Assembly: GCA_014378805.1 (NCBI GenBank)
Contig: JACMMY010000075.1
Span: 1-5,060 of the forward strand
Origin: Moraxellaceae bacterium
GTDB lineage: Bacteria > Pseudomonadota > Gammaproteobacteria > Pseudomonadales > Moraxellaceae
Length of the DNA stretch: 5,060 nucleotides
Direction: 5' to 3'
In this document: piece after piece, positions 1-4,816 of the stretch
Numbering within the stretch: the first letter of the stretch is position 1
Layout: each line of letters starts with the position of its first letter
The notes under the pieces: model-generated
Seen by the model: only the letters and a program-made list of their open reading frames with translations
The model's database searches: none
What the model was told of the DNA's origin: nothing
Translations under genes and position numbers: made by a program

Positions 1-337
1 CATCAGCAGCATTTTTTGCATGTTGCAGATACAAAAATTGCTCCCACACATAATCAGAATCAACGTGCGTCCCTGACTTGCCAACTAGCTCATAGACACG
101 ACCAGAACCGGTTCGAACATGCAGACGATCTGGGTCAAATTCCTCAATTGCACTTGATACGCGCCCCTCTTGACCTGCCATGTTATACCCGACCAAGTGA
201 CGTGTACGACGCCCATCTCGCCGGTCACACTCTCGGATAGACCAATGACTCAGGATAATTTCTGGTTCATCTTCAACAGAAGCTACGGTGTGTATGCCGC
301 CTGTAATACCTAATATCACTAATTTAATGTCGCTCAT
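1..337 (-). CDS. Hypothetical phage/plasmid-type protein, C-terminus cut by window edge
   Basis: An open frame of 112 codons starts with ATG at 337 and runs off the left edge without a stop. A clear Shine-Dalgarno (AAAAGG, 350-345) lies 7 nt before the ATG. The protein begins MSDIKLVILGITGG and is hydrophilic after that. The middle part, with the segments RTRHLVGYN, EGRVSSAIEEFD and SGRVYELVGKSG followed by DSDYVWEQF, looks like a widespread family of short uncharacterised proteins (about 110-125 residues) found in proteobacterial phages and plasmids. I recall this resemblance and have not searched for it. If it holds, only a few C-terminal residues are missing. No catalytic motif, signal peptide or membrane segment is visible. 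The gene follows the 60-residue gene by 36 nt on the same strand and is probably the last visible member of the leftward operon. Function unknown. Confidence 0.8.
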   Translation of the reverse strand, partial: MSDIKLVILGITGGIHTVASVEDEPEIILSHWSIRECDRRDGRRTRHLVGYNMAGQEGRVSSAIEEFDPDRLHVRTGSGRVYELVGKSGTHVDSDYVWEQFLYLQHAKNAAD

Positions 338-373
338 ATATTTTCCTTTTAATTGCAACAACATCACCAAATC

Positions 374-556
374 TCACATCAATGCCCGCAGTATGACGGC
401 TGGCTTACCGTCAACTTCACCGTCATTAATCATTTCAACTGCTCTCAGTTCGCCATCACCGACATCTACAAATACCTTAGAATCACAATAATTACGAGCC
501 TCCATGACCTCAATTAGATTGCTCGTAGTGAGTCCATATATACTGCCTATCATCAT
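374..556 (-). CDS. Small hypothetical protein (60 aa)
   Basis: The start at 556 is well supported by a near-perfect Shine-Dalgarno, AAAGGAG (569-563), with 6-nt spacing. A second ATG follows directly at 553. The stop TGA is at 376-374. The product is acidic, with a mixed alpha/beta look: a helix-like part (NLIEVMEARN, about residues 13-22), a strand (KVFVDVG, 27-33), then ELRAVEMI and a final strand ending KPAVILRALM. This layout of a short helix, a V-x-V strand and a C-terminal 'DGKPAVIL' strand is common in small uncharacterised phage proteins. I cannot assign a function. It sits 45 nt downstream of the AAA+ gene and 36 nt upstream of the truncated gene, so co-transcription with both is likely. 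The palindrome at 572-583 lies just upstream of its ribosome binding site and might control it separately. Confidence 0.75.
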   Translation of the reverse strand: MMIGSIYGLTTSNLIEVMEARNYCDSKVFVDVGDGELRAVEMINDGEVDGKPAVILRALM

Positions 557-571
557 ATGTATCTCCTTTAC

Positions 572-583
572 TGAAACGTTTCA
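572..583. promoter_or_regulatory. Perfect 12-bp palindrome, LacI-family-operator-like
   Basis: TGAAACGTTTCA is a perfect palindrome with a central CG. It sits between the end of the AAA+ gene (602) and the ribosome binding site of the 60-aa gene (563-569). LacI-family operators commonly have this form, and the 14-mer 570-583 fits the degenerate Cra/FruR consensus RSTGAAWCSNTHHW as I remember it; the reverse strand fits too. With no loop it would not form a useful RNA hairpin, so a protein-binding site is the more natural reading. No good sigma70 promoter is visible next to it, so chance remains possible. Confidence 0.35.
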
Positions 584-601
584 CTCATCAAAATGCACCA
601 T

Positions 602-2068
602 TTAGTTCAGCTGTATTTGACGATATTCACTCACCAAACCTTTCTCCATCATTAGCGCGACCGTTCGAGATATTTCACGCGGACTCTTACAAGTCTGAAG
701 CACTTCAACCTCCTCTTGCGTGAGTTGCGGCAACATGCGTTGGTCAATACCTAATTCCTTTGCATAACGTGTAATTGAACTCCTCACTATCGTCTTAAAA
801 TGCTCCTCTCCTGGTGGATCAGCCACCACAATCGTGAATCGATCCAATAATGGCTTGGGAATATTGCCAAGCTCATTTGCCGTTGCAATCCAACTGACCC
901 AACTTAAATCTGCTGGAACTTGCAACCATTCATCAAGGTAGGTCTTAGTCGATGATGGTTCCAGCAACTGCAGCAAGACATCCCACAACCTGCCATTACG
1001 ACTATCCGGAGAAGACTTTTCCAACTCATCGACCAAAAAAATGGGGTTAGCTACTAGCTCAGTCGCCATCGTCTGCAAAACCGCCCCAGGTCTTGCGGAT
1101 GACCATCCTCTAGGCGTACCCCTCAGAAACATCACATCATTATTACCAGCAGCCATGATTGCTCTAAATGGCACTTCACAAAGCTCTGCAAGGCGTTTGA
1201 CCCAAGTTGTTTTACCAACGCCAGGCGCACCTGCGAGTAACAATGGTCTTACCTTAAATGCTGGTTTTGATCCAAACTGAGAGGCTGCCAACTGGCGGCA
1301 TACCAAAGCATTAATACTGGCAAACCACGGAAACTCCGTATCTAATACTGTGTTGATTTCACTTACATCTATCGGTGTTGGCACCAAAGAAATGGGCTTC
1401 TCCAATTTTCGGTAAATCCCAGCCCTAAAATCGCCTTCATCAAGTATTTTTGTTGAGAGGACTTGCAAATTTAAATTTGGATCTGCCCCGCTTGATAATT
1501 TGCGTATTGCAGCAGCAATCTCATCAAAATCCGGATGTTTGCGGAACCCCTCCATTTGCATGAGTTTATCTAAGGATTCATTTCCATCGTTTACCACGCC
1601 TTTTTGCAGCGCATGAAGTACGATTTTTGCAGCCAAACTCCAACCTTCCTCTGAACGCCAGCGAAAAGACTTTCCTTCGTTTGATATATTCTGCAGTGCC
1701 AGTAGCGACATATCAAAACCAGCCAAAGGTTCTTTTGGTGACTGCCATGCCTGCAAAACGGCTAACCGGTATGCGGCCTTGGCTGATCCAATCTGAGCAG
1801 CATGCTCATACCACAACATAGCGTCACTTATCGAAGGGCCGCCAGGGACTTCACCTGTCTCAAAGCGTTGAGCCATGATGCATGCTGTTTCTGCATTACC
1901 TTGCCTGGCACGGCGGAACAAAGAATACATGCTGGATGCAAGTATTGATTCATCTTCAAGCCATTGCATCGTGTCATCAGATTCCTTTTCCACCATCGCT
2001 TCCAACCAGCTTGGAAGCGGTGGTAAATCGCGGATTTTGTCTTCAACATCACTCAAAGTCACCAGCAT
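602..2068 (-). CDS. Sel1-repeat / Lon-like AAA+ ATPase without protease domain
   Basis: This 488-residue protein has two recognisable parts. Residues about 50-105 look like a Sel1-type helical repeat (QGNAETACIMAQRFETGE, then DAMLWYEHAAQIGSAKAAYRLA), usually a protein-binding scaffold; residues 110-230 are probably helical but unassigned. Residues about 240-485 form an AAA+ module of Lon-like type: Walker A GAPGVGKT (280-287), the segment RGWSSARPG (320-328) where Lon has its conserved 'GxMPG' loop, Walker B IFLVDE (343-348), VPADLSWVSWIATANEL with sensor-1 N398, arginine finger in LLDRF (R410), and sensor 2 in SPREI (R464). It ends at the small AAA lid, so the Ser-Lys Lon protease domain is absent. 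It is therefore probably a cytoplasmic ATP-driven remodeller with no peptidase of its own. The start at 2068 follows AAAAGGGGA with suitable spacing, 3 nt after the previous stop, which suggests coupled translation. The AAA+ call is firm; the substrate is unknown. Confidence 0.93.
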   Translation of the reverse strand: MLVTLSDVEDKIRDLPPLPSWLEAMVEKESDDTMQWLEDESILASSMYSLFRRARQGNAETACIMAQRFETGEVPGGPSISDAMLWYEHAAQIGSAKAAYRLAVLQAWQSPKEPLAGFDMSLLALQNISNEGKSFRWRSEEGWSLAAKIVLHALQKGVVNDGNESLDKLMQMEGFRKHPDFDEIAAAIRKLSSGADPNLNLQVLSTKILDEGDFRAGIYRKLEKPISLVPTPIDVSEINTVLDTEFPWFASINALVCRQLAASQFGSKPAFKVRPLLLAGAPGVGKTTWVKRLAELCEVPFRAIMAAGNNDVMFLRGTPRGWSSARPGAVLQTMATELVANPIFLVDELEKSSPDSRNGRLWDVLLQLLEPSSTKTYLDEWLQVPADLSWVSWIATANELGNIPKPLLDRFTIVVADPPGEEHFKTIVRSSITRYAKELGIDQRMLPQLTQEEVEVLQTCKSPREISRTVALMMEKGLVSEYRQIQLN

Positions 2069-2071
2069 GCA

Positions 2072-2482
2072 CTATCCCCTTTTATTGTTACGCAACTCCT
2101 CGCAGACCTGGCATGTTGTATGTACCCAACCACCTTCTCTTGTTTTGCCAGGAAGGCCACACTCTTCACACGTGTGCTCACTTTTAGCTTCGGCCTTGGC
2201 AATCAAGTCATAGATTGGTTTGCTGCCATTCGCTACATAAAAACGTAATGTTCCAAACTTCTCCTTTACTTGCTCGGCACGCGGCCACAAATCAGATGAT
2301 CTTGTTAAGCCTGACTTCTCGGCCTCTTGTTCAATGGCTTTTGATAAGTTGAAAATCAGATCAAACCATCCGTCGCCATATTCAAAACCCCAGCACATCA
2401 GGGTTTGTGTCATGGGTTTATCATGATCTCCATATAGAAACGGAAACGACTCATATAACTTTTTAGTGTTTGCTTTATTCAT
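2072..2482 (-). CDS. Conserved hypothetical protein with C-terminal four-cysteine (zinc-ribbon-like) motif
   Basis: A 136-residue protein whose ATG (2482-2480) overlaps the TGA of the upstream phosphatase gene in an ATGA arrangement, a standard sign of translational coupling. Its N-terminal part contains MCWGFEYGDGWFDLI (29-43) and VKEKFGTLRFYV (72-83), blocks I associate with a widespread uncharacterised family in proteobacterial phages and plasmids. The C-terminal 35 residues carry C105-x2-C108 and C124-x2-C127 separated by 15 residues, with H121 nearby, which fits one structural zinc site. No catalytic motif, signal peptide or membrane segment is seen. The zinc tail could bind nucleic acid or act as an adaptor for the phosphatase or AAA+ protein made from the same transcript; that is inference. 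The TAG stop at 2074-2072 lies 3 nt before the AAA+ start codon. Confidence 0.88.
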   Translation of the reverse strand: MNKANTKKLYESFPFLYGDHDKPMTQTLMCWGFEYGDGWFDLIFNLSKAIEQEAEKSGLTRSSDLWPRAEQVKEKFGTLRFYVANGSKPIYDLIAKAEAKSEHTCEECGLPGKTREGGWVHTTCQVCEELRNNKRG

Positions 2483-2892
2483 GACAATGCCTCCAATGAA
2501 TCTAATTGTTTGTAAACATGCTGGTTATAGTATTTATAGGTATGATCAAACGGTAACCCGTAACGCTCAGCAATCCACTTTGCGACAGCCGCACTTCGGC
2601 TAATACCAGCTTTACAGTGCACCATAATTAAACTAACTTCTGGTGCAACACTGTCGACAAAGGCCGCAATCACACGTGCCTGGTGAATGCTCATAAACTT
2701 ATTTGACTGGTTACCACAGGTTGCTAGATCAACATCATCAAACTCCATTCTGAGCACTTCAAACCATCCTTGCCTCAGGTCTGCTAGGCCTAAAAAGCTA
2801 TTAGGTTCTGAGATGCTAATCACTGCGCAATCGTCGATATCAAATGTATTTTCAGCTTTAGTGCGTGATACAAATGTGACGCGTTTAACCAT
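2479..2892 (-). CDS. Dual-specificity / tyrosine-type cysteine phosphatase (small, phage-type)
   Basis: A 137-residue protein with the cysteine-phosphatase signature VHCKAGISRS at 91-100: nucleophile C93 and phosphate-binding R99 in an HCx5R loop, followed by the usual helix SAAVAKWIAERYG. The general-acid Asp is probably D52, D53 or D55 in MEFDDVD. Length and layout fit a minimal dual-specificity phosphatase fold with no extra domains or signal peptide, so it should act in the cytoplasm. Known families with this signature act on phosphotyrosine, phosphoserine/threonine or non-protein phosphates (inositol phosphates, RNA 5' ends); the sequence does not decide which. The start at 2892 follows GGAG inside the end of the metallophosphoesterase gene (gap 2 nt), and the stop overlaps the next start, so it is embedded in the operon. 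No matching kinase gene is in view. Confidence 0.9.
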   Translation of the reverse strand: MVKRVTFVSRTKAENTFDIDDCAVISISEPNSFLGLADLRQGWFEVLRMEFDDVDLATCGNQSNKFMSIHQARVIAAFVDSVAPEVSLIMVHCKAGISRSAAVAKWIAERYGLPFDHTYKYYNQHVYKQLDSLEALS

Positions 2893-2894
2893 AA

Positions 2895-3656
2895 TTAAAT
2901 CTCCACAATTAGGCTTGGATTAAAATCCATGTTTTCTGGATTACCGGTATGCAACTGATAACCGCGCGGATTGCAAATTACTCGCGTACTTTTTACTTCA
3001 TAATCAATACTGTCGTGCGTATGTGCGTGAATCCATAGAGCGCTGTGACCAAGTAAATGATCCAAGTTGCTGGCAAAACAGGCTGATAACGAATCATCAA
3101 CATATCGCTCTGCAACCGATTTTTTGCTCGGCAAATGATGCGTTACCACTACGGTCTTTCCCTCAAATTTTTCTCGTTTCAACTTCCTTTCAAGCCAAGC
3201 AATTGATTCTTGATGTAAAACAACTGAATCCATGGGACTGAAATGCCTATCACTTTCAAAAATAACCCTAAAATCATTCAAACCCAGTTGCGCGTCGCGC
3301 ATACACCAACGTTTAGTGCTTTCACCAAAAAGTTCAAAATCTGTCCATAAAGTGGCCCCAAGAAATCTGATACCAGCAATGACTACTTCTTCGTTTTCTA
3401 AGAAATGAACGCCAGTCTTTTTAGCGGCAATTCGCTGCAAAGCAAGGACATCTTTACGATGCGCACCATAGAACTCGTGGTTGCCGCTTACGTAAACAAT
3501 TTCATGATTTTTCCATTGCTCTCTGGCCCAATAAATACCTCGATCACCTTTCCAAATATCTCCTCCAAGCACAATGACATCTGCCTTATTTGATGCTTGG
3601 TTTGGAATGTAATGACTGATCTCATGATGTAAATCTGACAAAATATGCAATTTCAT
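2895..3656 (-). CDS. Calcineurin-like metallophosphoesterase
   Basis: A 253-residue protein with the full dinuclear metal-site motif series of calcineurin-like phosphoesterases: D8-x-H10 (SDLHHE), GGD33, GN59H60E61, H173-H174 (VTHHLPS), and AH212TH214 near the end (WIHAHTHDSIDY). The final motif has Ala where the family usually has Gly (GHxH), but all expected metal-binding side chains are present, so it is probably active. No signal peptide is seen, so it is probably cytoplasmic. Substrates in this superfamily include phosphoproteins, nucleotides, cyclic nucleotides and nucleic acids, and nothing here selects one. The start at 3656 is fixed by an in-frame TGA three codons upstream; its Shine-Dalgarno is weak (GAAAGTGA), unlike those of the next genes. 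It is the first gene of the coupled cluster, directly downstream of the terminator and promoter-like element at 3686-3741. Confidence 0.92.
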   Translation of the reverse strand: MKLHILSDLHHEISHYIPNQASNKADVIVLGGDIWKGDRGIYWAREQWKNHEIVYVSGNHEFYGAHRKDVLALQRIAAKKTGVHFLENEEVVIAGIRFLGATLWTDFELFGESTKRWCMRDAQLGLNDFRVIFESDRHFSPMDSVVLHQESIAWLERKLKREKFEGKTVVVTHHLPSKKSVAERYVDDSLSACFASNLDHLLGHSALWIHAHTHDSIDYEVKSTRVICNPRGYQLHTGNPENMDFNPSLIVEI

Positions 3657-3685
3657 TTCGCATCACTTTCTGCCATTTGGGCAAT

Positions 3686-3709
3686 AAAAAACCCCGCACT
3701 TGGCGGGGT
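3686..3709 (-). terminator. Intrinsic terminator facing the metallophosphoesterase gene
   Basis: On the minus strand a perfect 7-bp GC-rich stem (ACCCCGC / GCGGGGT, 3709-3703 and 3697-3691) with a 5-nt loop is followed directly by five more T's (3690-3686), a textbook Rho-independent terminator. It lies about 30 bp before the start of the metallophosphoesterase gene, so it ends transcripts coming from the right, for example from the small ORF at 3863-3738, and would block the operon unless transcription reads through or starts at or within it. On the plus strand only a short T-stretch follows the stem, so activity in that direction would be weak. Confidence 0.85.
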
Positions 3710-3712
3710 CGG

Positions 3713-3741
3713 ATTTTAATAACGCATGTTAATTGCGTCAC
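3713..3741 (-). promoter_or_regulatory. Promoter-like element for the leftward operon, abutting the terminator
   Basis: Minus-strand GTGACG (3741-3736, 4 of 6 to TTGACA) and TAAAAT (3718-3713, 5 of 6 to TATAAT) are separated by exactly 17 nt. The predicted start point is near 3706, inside the first arm of the terminator hairpin. Such an RNA would lack part of that arm and so could escape termination and run into the metallophosphoesterase gene. This is a motif-based prediction only. Confidence 0.4.
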
Positions 3742-3802
3742 ATATCCGTTCCAGCCAATCTAAAGGCAATACCATTCTTCATCGCGCAAGTAATTGCGTG
3801 AC
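3728..3802. repeat. Pair of TAATTGCGTSAC repeats
   Basis: TAATTGCGTCAC (3730-3741) and TAATTGCGTGAC (3791-3802) are direct repeats differing at one position and spaced 61 bp apart. Each is also half of a small inverted repeat: ACGCA (3722-3726) with TGCGT (3734-3738), and CGCAA (3785-3789) with TTGCG (3794-3798). The first copy overlaps the -35 of the promoter-like element at 3713-3741. They may be regulatory sites, but they also fall in or beside the possible small gene, so chance is not excluded. Confidence 0.25.
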
Positions 3803-3863
3803 TGCTATTAATTTTTAACCATGCCATTTTGGCCTTTGGTTTATGTAATTTCGTTCGATTCAT
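3738..3863 (-). CDS. Possible small gene, 41-aa basic peptide
   Basis: An open frame of 41 codons plus TGA starts at ATG 3863, with the modest Shine-Dalgarno-like GAGAAG (3874-3869) 5 nt upstream. The peptide begins MNRTKLHKPKAKMAWLK and ends FRLAGTDM. It is strongly basic at the N-terminus, with a single Cys and no membrane segment. A second possible start is M13 (3827), preceded by AAAGG. Support comes from context: a TATAAT promoter about 70 bp upstream (3934-3929) and a strong terminator 29 bp after the stop, so it would be a complete transcription unit of about 240 nt. Alternatively the transcript may be a non-coding RNA or the untranslated leader of the phosphatase operon. I do not recognise the peptide; coding status is uncertain. 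Confidence 0.4.
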   Translation of the reverse strand: MNRTKLHKPKAKMAWLKINSSHAITCAMKNGIAFRLAGTDM

Positions 3864-3928
3864 TCCCACTTCTCGTTGATGCTTTAGTTACATTGATTTA
3901 ACTTCAAAACAAGTGCTACGCAAAATCC

Positions 3929-3957
3929 ATTATATCTGTTATATTTCTATTAACTGA
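3929..3957 (-). promoter_or_regulatory. Leftward sigma70-like promoter
   Basis: A consensus TATAAT (3934-3929 on the minus strand) is preceded at 17 nt by the weak -35 TCAGTT (3957-3952). The predicted start is near 3922, giving a leader of about 60 nt before the possible small gene at 3863. The -35 lies under the dyad at 3949-3966, so a bound repressor would be expected to block it. The perfect -10 makes a promoter plausible; the poor -35 may mean low basal strength. Confidence 0.5.
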
Positions 3958-3966
3958 TTTGTTAAT
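3949..3966. promoter_or_regulatory. Hyphenated dyad, candidate operator of the divergent HTH regulator
   Basis: ATTAAC-N6-GTTAAT is a perfect inverted repeat with 6-bp arms (3949-3954 and 3961-3966). Its size and spacing fit the site of a dimeric helix-turn-helix protein on one DNA face. It lies between the leftward TATAAT (3934-3929) and the rightward TATACT (3979-3984), covering the -35 position of both. That is where an autoregulating divergent repressor would be expected to bind. The region is AT-rich, so the arms are not highly improbable by chance. Confidence 0.45.
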
Positions 3967-3984
3967 TTGAGCGTTCATTATACT
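3956..3984 (+). promoter_or_regulatory. Weak rightward promoter of the HTH gene, possibly giving a near-leaderless mRNA
   Basis: TATACT (3979-3984, 5 of 6 to TATAAT) has a poor -35 (GATTTG, 3956-3961) at 17 nt. Transcription would start near 3991, only about 8 nt before the ATG at 3999. With no Shine-Dalgarno visible, this suggests a leaderless or nearly leaderless transcript. Another possible -10, TATATC (3988-3993), sits too close to the ATG to leave a leader. Confidence 0.35.
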
Positions 3985-3998
3985 CACTATATCTATTT

Positions 3999-4814
3999 AT
4001 GTCAATTAAAATTTCATCTGAAGATTTAAACCCACAATCACTAGTTAAATACTTTATACAACTTAATGGTGTTAGGCCAGCTGAAATAGCTGACGCCTCA
4101 AACATACGTCGTCCGAACTTTTACACTTGGTTTAAAGGAGGGTCCCAGATACTTTCAGAGCAGATGATCACCGCACTCATGGATACATTAGGCGTAATTA
4201 ATGGTATGCTTTCTAATAAGATTATTCACCGCTGGCAGGTGGGTGAATCATTAGATGCTATGAAGATGGTTTTAGATGAATTGTTTGACAAAGATGCATT
4301 GGCAAAGATTGAGATTTACTTTGTTGACTGCGGCAAAAATAGATTCTTCAACCTTTTGCTAACCCCCAATAATGCGACCATATTGGTAGCCTATGGAAAA
4401 TCTAATGGTGATGGTTATCCATTGAATGCTGCAAAATGTGGGTTTGGCATAGAGAAGGGTGTGGTTGAGATCCCTCATCGAATTTGGGAGGAGTGGAGGT
4501 CTGTCAAACCACCTATGAGTACAATAGATTTTTGGATTAGTGCTGATCCTTTTTTCTGCAACGTTGCTGAAATAAAATCACCAGTTATATCTCCAGAGAA
4601 TTTGATTGATATTCGCACAAAGTACGAAAAGGAAATCATAGAACAGACAGCGGTTAACGCAGGTCTTCGTGGGCTTATTCGAGCACTACTTAGTGAGATC
4701 AGGGAGATGGACTCAAAAAATTCTTTGTTAAAACATAATGAAAGAGACCAAATTTATGAAGCACATTACAATGCAGAGGTAAATAAGCACGCCAAAAATG
4801 CGACTAAAACTTAG
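3999..4814 (+). CDS. Helix-turn-helix (XRE-like) transcriptional regulator, probable repressor of the divergent operon
   Basis: A 271-residue protein. Residues about 13-66 resemble a Cro/C1-type helix-turn-helix: VKYFIQLNGVRPAEIADASN is a helix plus the HTH scaffold, RRPNFYTWFKG (37-47) the likely recognition helix, and LSEQMITALMDTLGV the closing helices. The middle (about 75-200) is a mixed alpha/beta region I cannot assign; no LexA-type Ser-Lys self-cleavage motif is evident, so SOS-type cleavage is not indicated. Residues 203-262 are helical and charged, possibly a coiled coil for dimerisation. The start has no Shine-Dalgarno and a putative -10 sits 14 nt upstream, so translation may be leaderless, as for lambda cI made from PRM. 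It is transcribed away from the phosphatase/AAA+ operon across a region with a good dyad, so it probably represses that operon and itself (inference). The AAATG at 3997-4001 region offers no better upstream start. Confidence 0.82.
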   Translation: MSIKISSEDLNPQSLVKYFIQLNGVRPAEIADASNIRRPNFYTWFKGGSQILSEQMITALMDTLGVINGMLSNKIIHRWQVGESLDAMKMVLDELFDKDALAKIEIYFVDCGKNRFFNLLLTPNNATILVAYGKSNGDGYPLNAAKCGFGIEKGVVEIPHRIWEEWRSVKPPMSTIDFWISADPFFCNVAEIKSPVISPENLIDIRTKYEKEIIEQTAVNAGLRGLIRALLSEIREMDSKNSLLKHNERDQIYEAHYNAEVNKHAKNATKT

Positions 4815-4816
4815 TC
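4802..4816 (+). terminator. Short hairpin overlapping the HTH gene stop codon
   Basis: GACTAA-AAC-TTAGTC forms a perfect 6-bp stem with a 3-nt loop, and its second arm includes the TAG stop. No T-run follows on the plus strand, so it is a poor intrinsic terminator; it could act as a 3'-end stability element or be incidental. Confidence 0.25.

Larger units (their letters stand above)
3928..3992. repeat. Two 17-bp ATATA-N5-TATAATG repeats in the divergent promoter region
   Basis: On the minus strand the 17-mers at 3944-3928 and 3992-3976 share ATATA-N5-TATAATG, with 12 of 17 positions identical and all differences in the central five bases. They are 48 bp apart and flank the ATTAAC-N6-GTTAAT dyad almost symmetrically. 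The left copy contains the leftward -10; the right copy overlaps the putative -10 of the HTH gene. They may be secondary operator sites or simply two -10-like AT-rich tracts. Confidence 0.3.

Noticed and set aside
16..240. Plus-strand open frame of 74 codons
   Set aside because: It is antisense to the better-supported minus-strand gene at 337-1, which has a good ribosome binding site and family-like sequence; the plus frame has neither.
1041..1280. Plus-strand frame opposite the AAA+ core
   Set aside because: It mirrors the Walker A/B region of the AAA+ gene on the other strand, which has unmistakable domain motifs.
602..2068. Annotation as Lon protease
   Set aside because: The AAA+ core is Lon-like, but the protein ends after the lid domain; there is no catalytic Ser-Lys protease domain and no Lon N-terminal domain.
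1828..2213. Several frames on both strands around the start of the AAA+ gene
   Set aside because: They overlap the Sel1-like coding region and the zinc-tail gene, have no ribosome binding sites, and have compositions unlike proteins.
3657..3998. CRISPR array or riboswitch in the divergent region
   Set aside because: There are no regularly spaced repeats and no known riboswitch core; the structures present are explained by a terminator, promoter elements and operator-like dyads.
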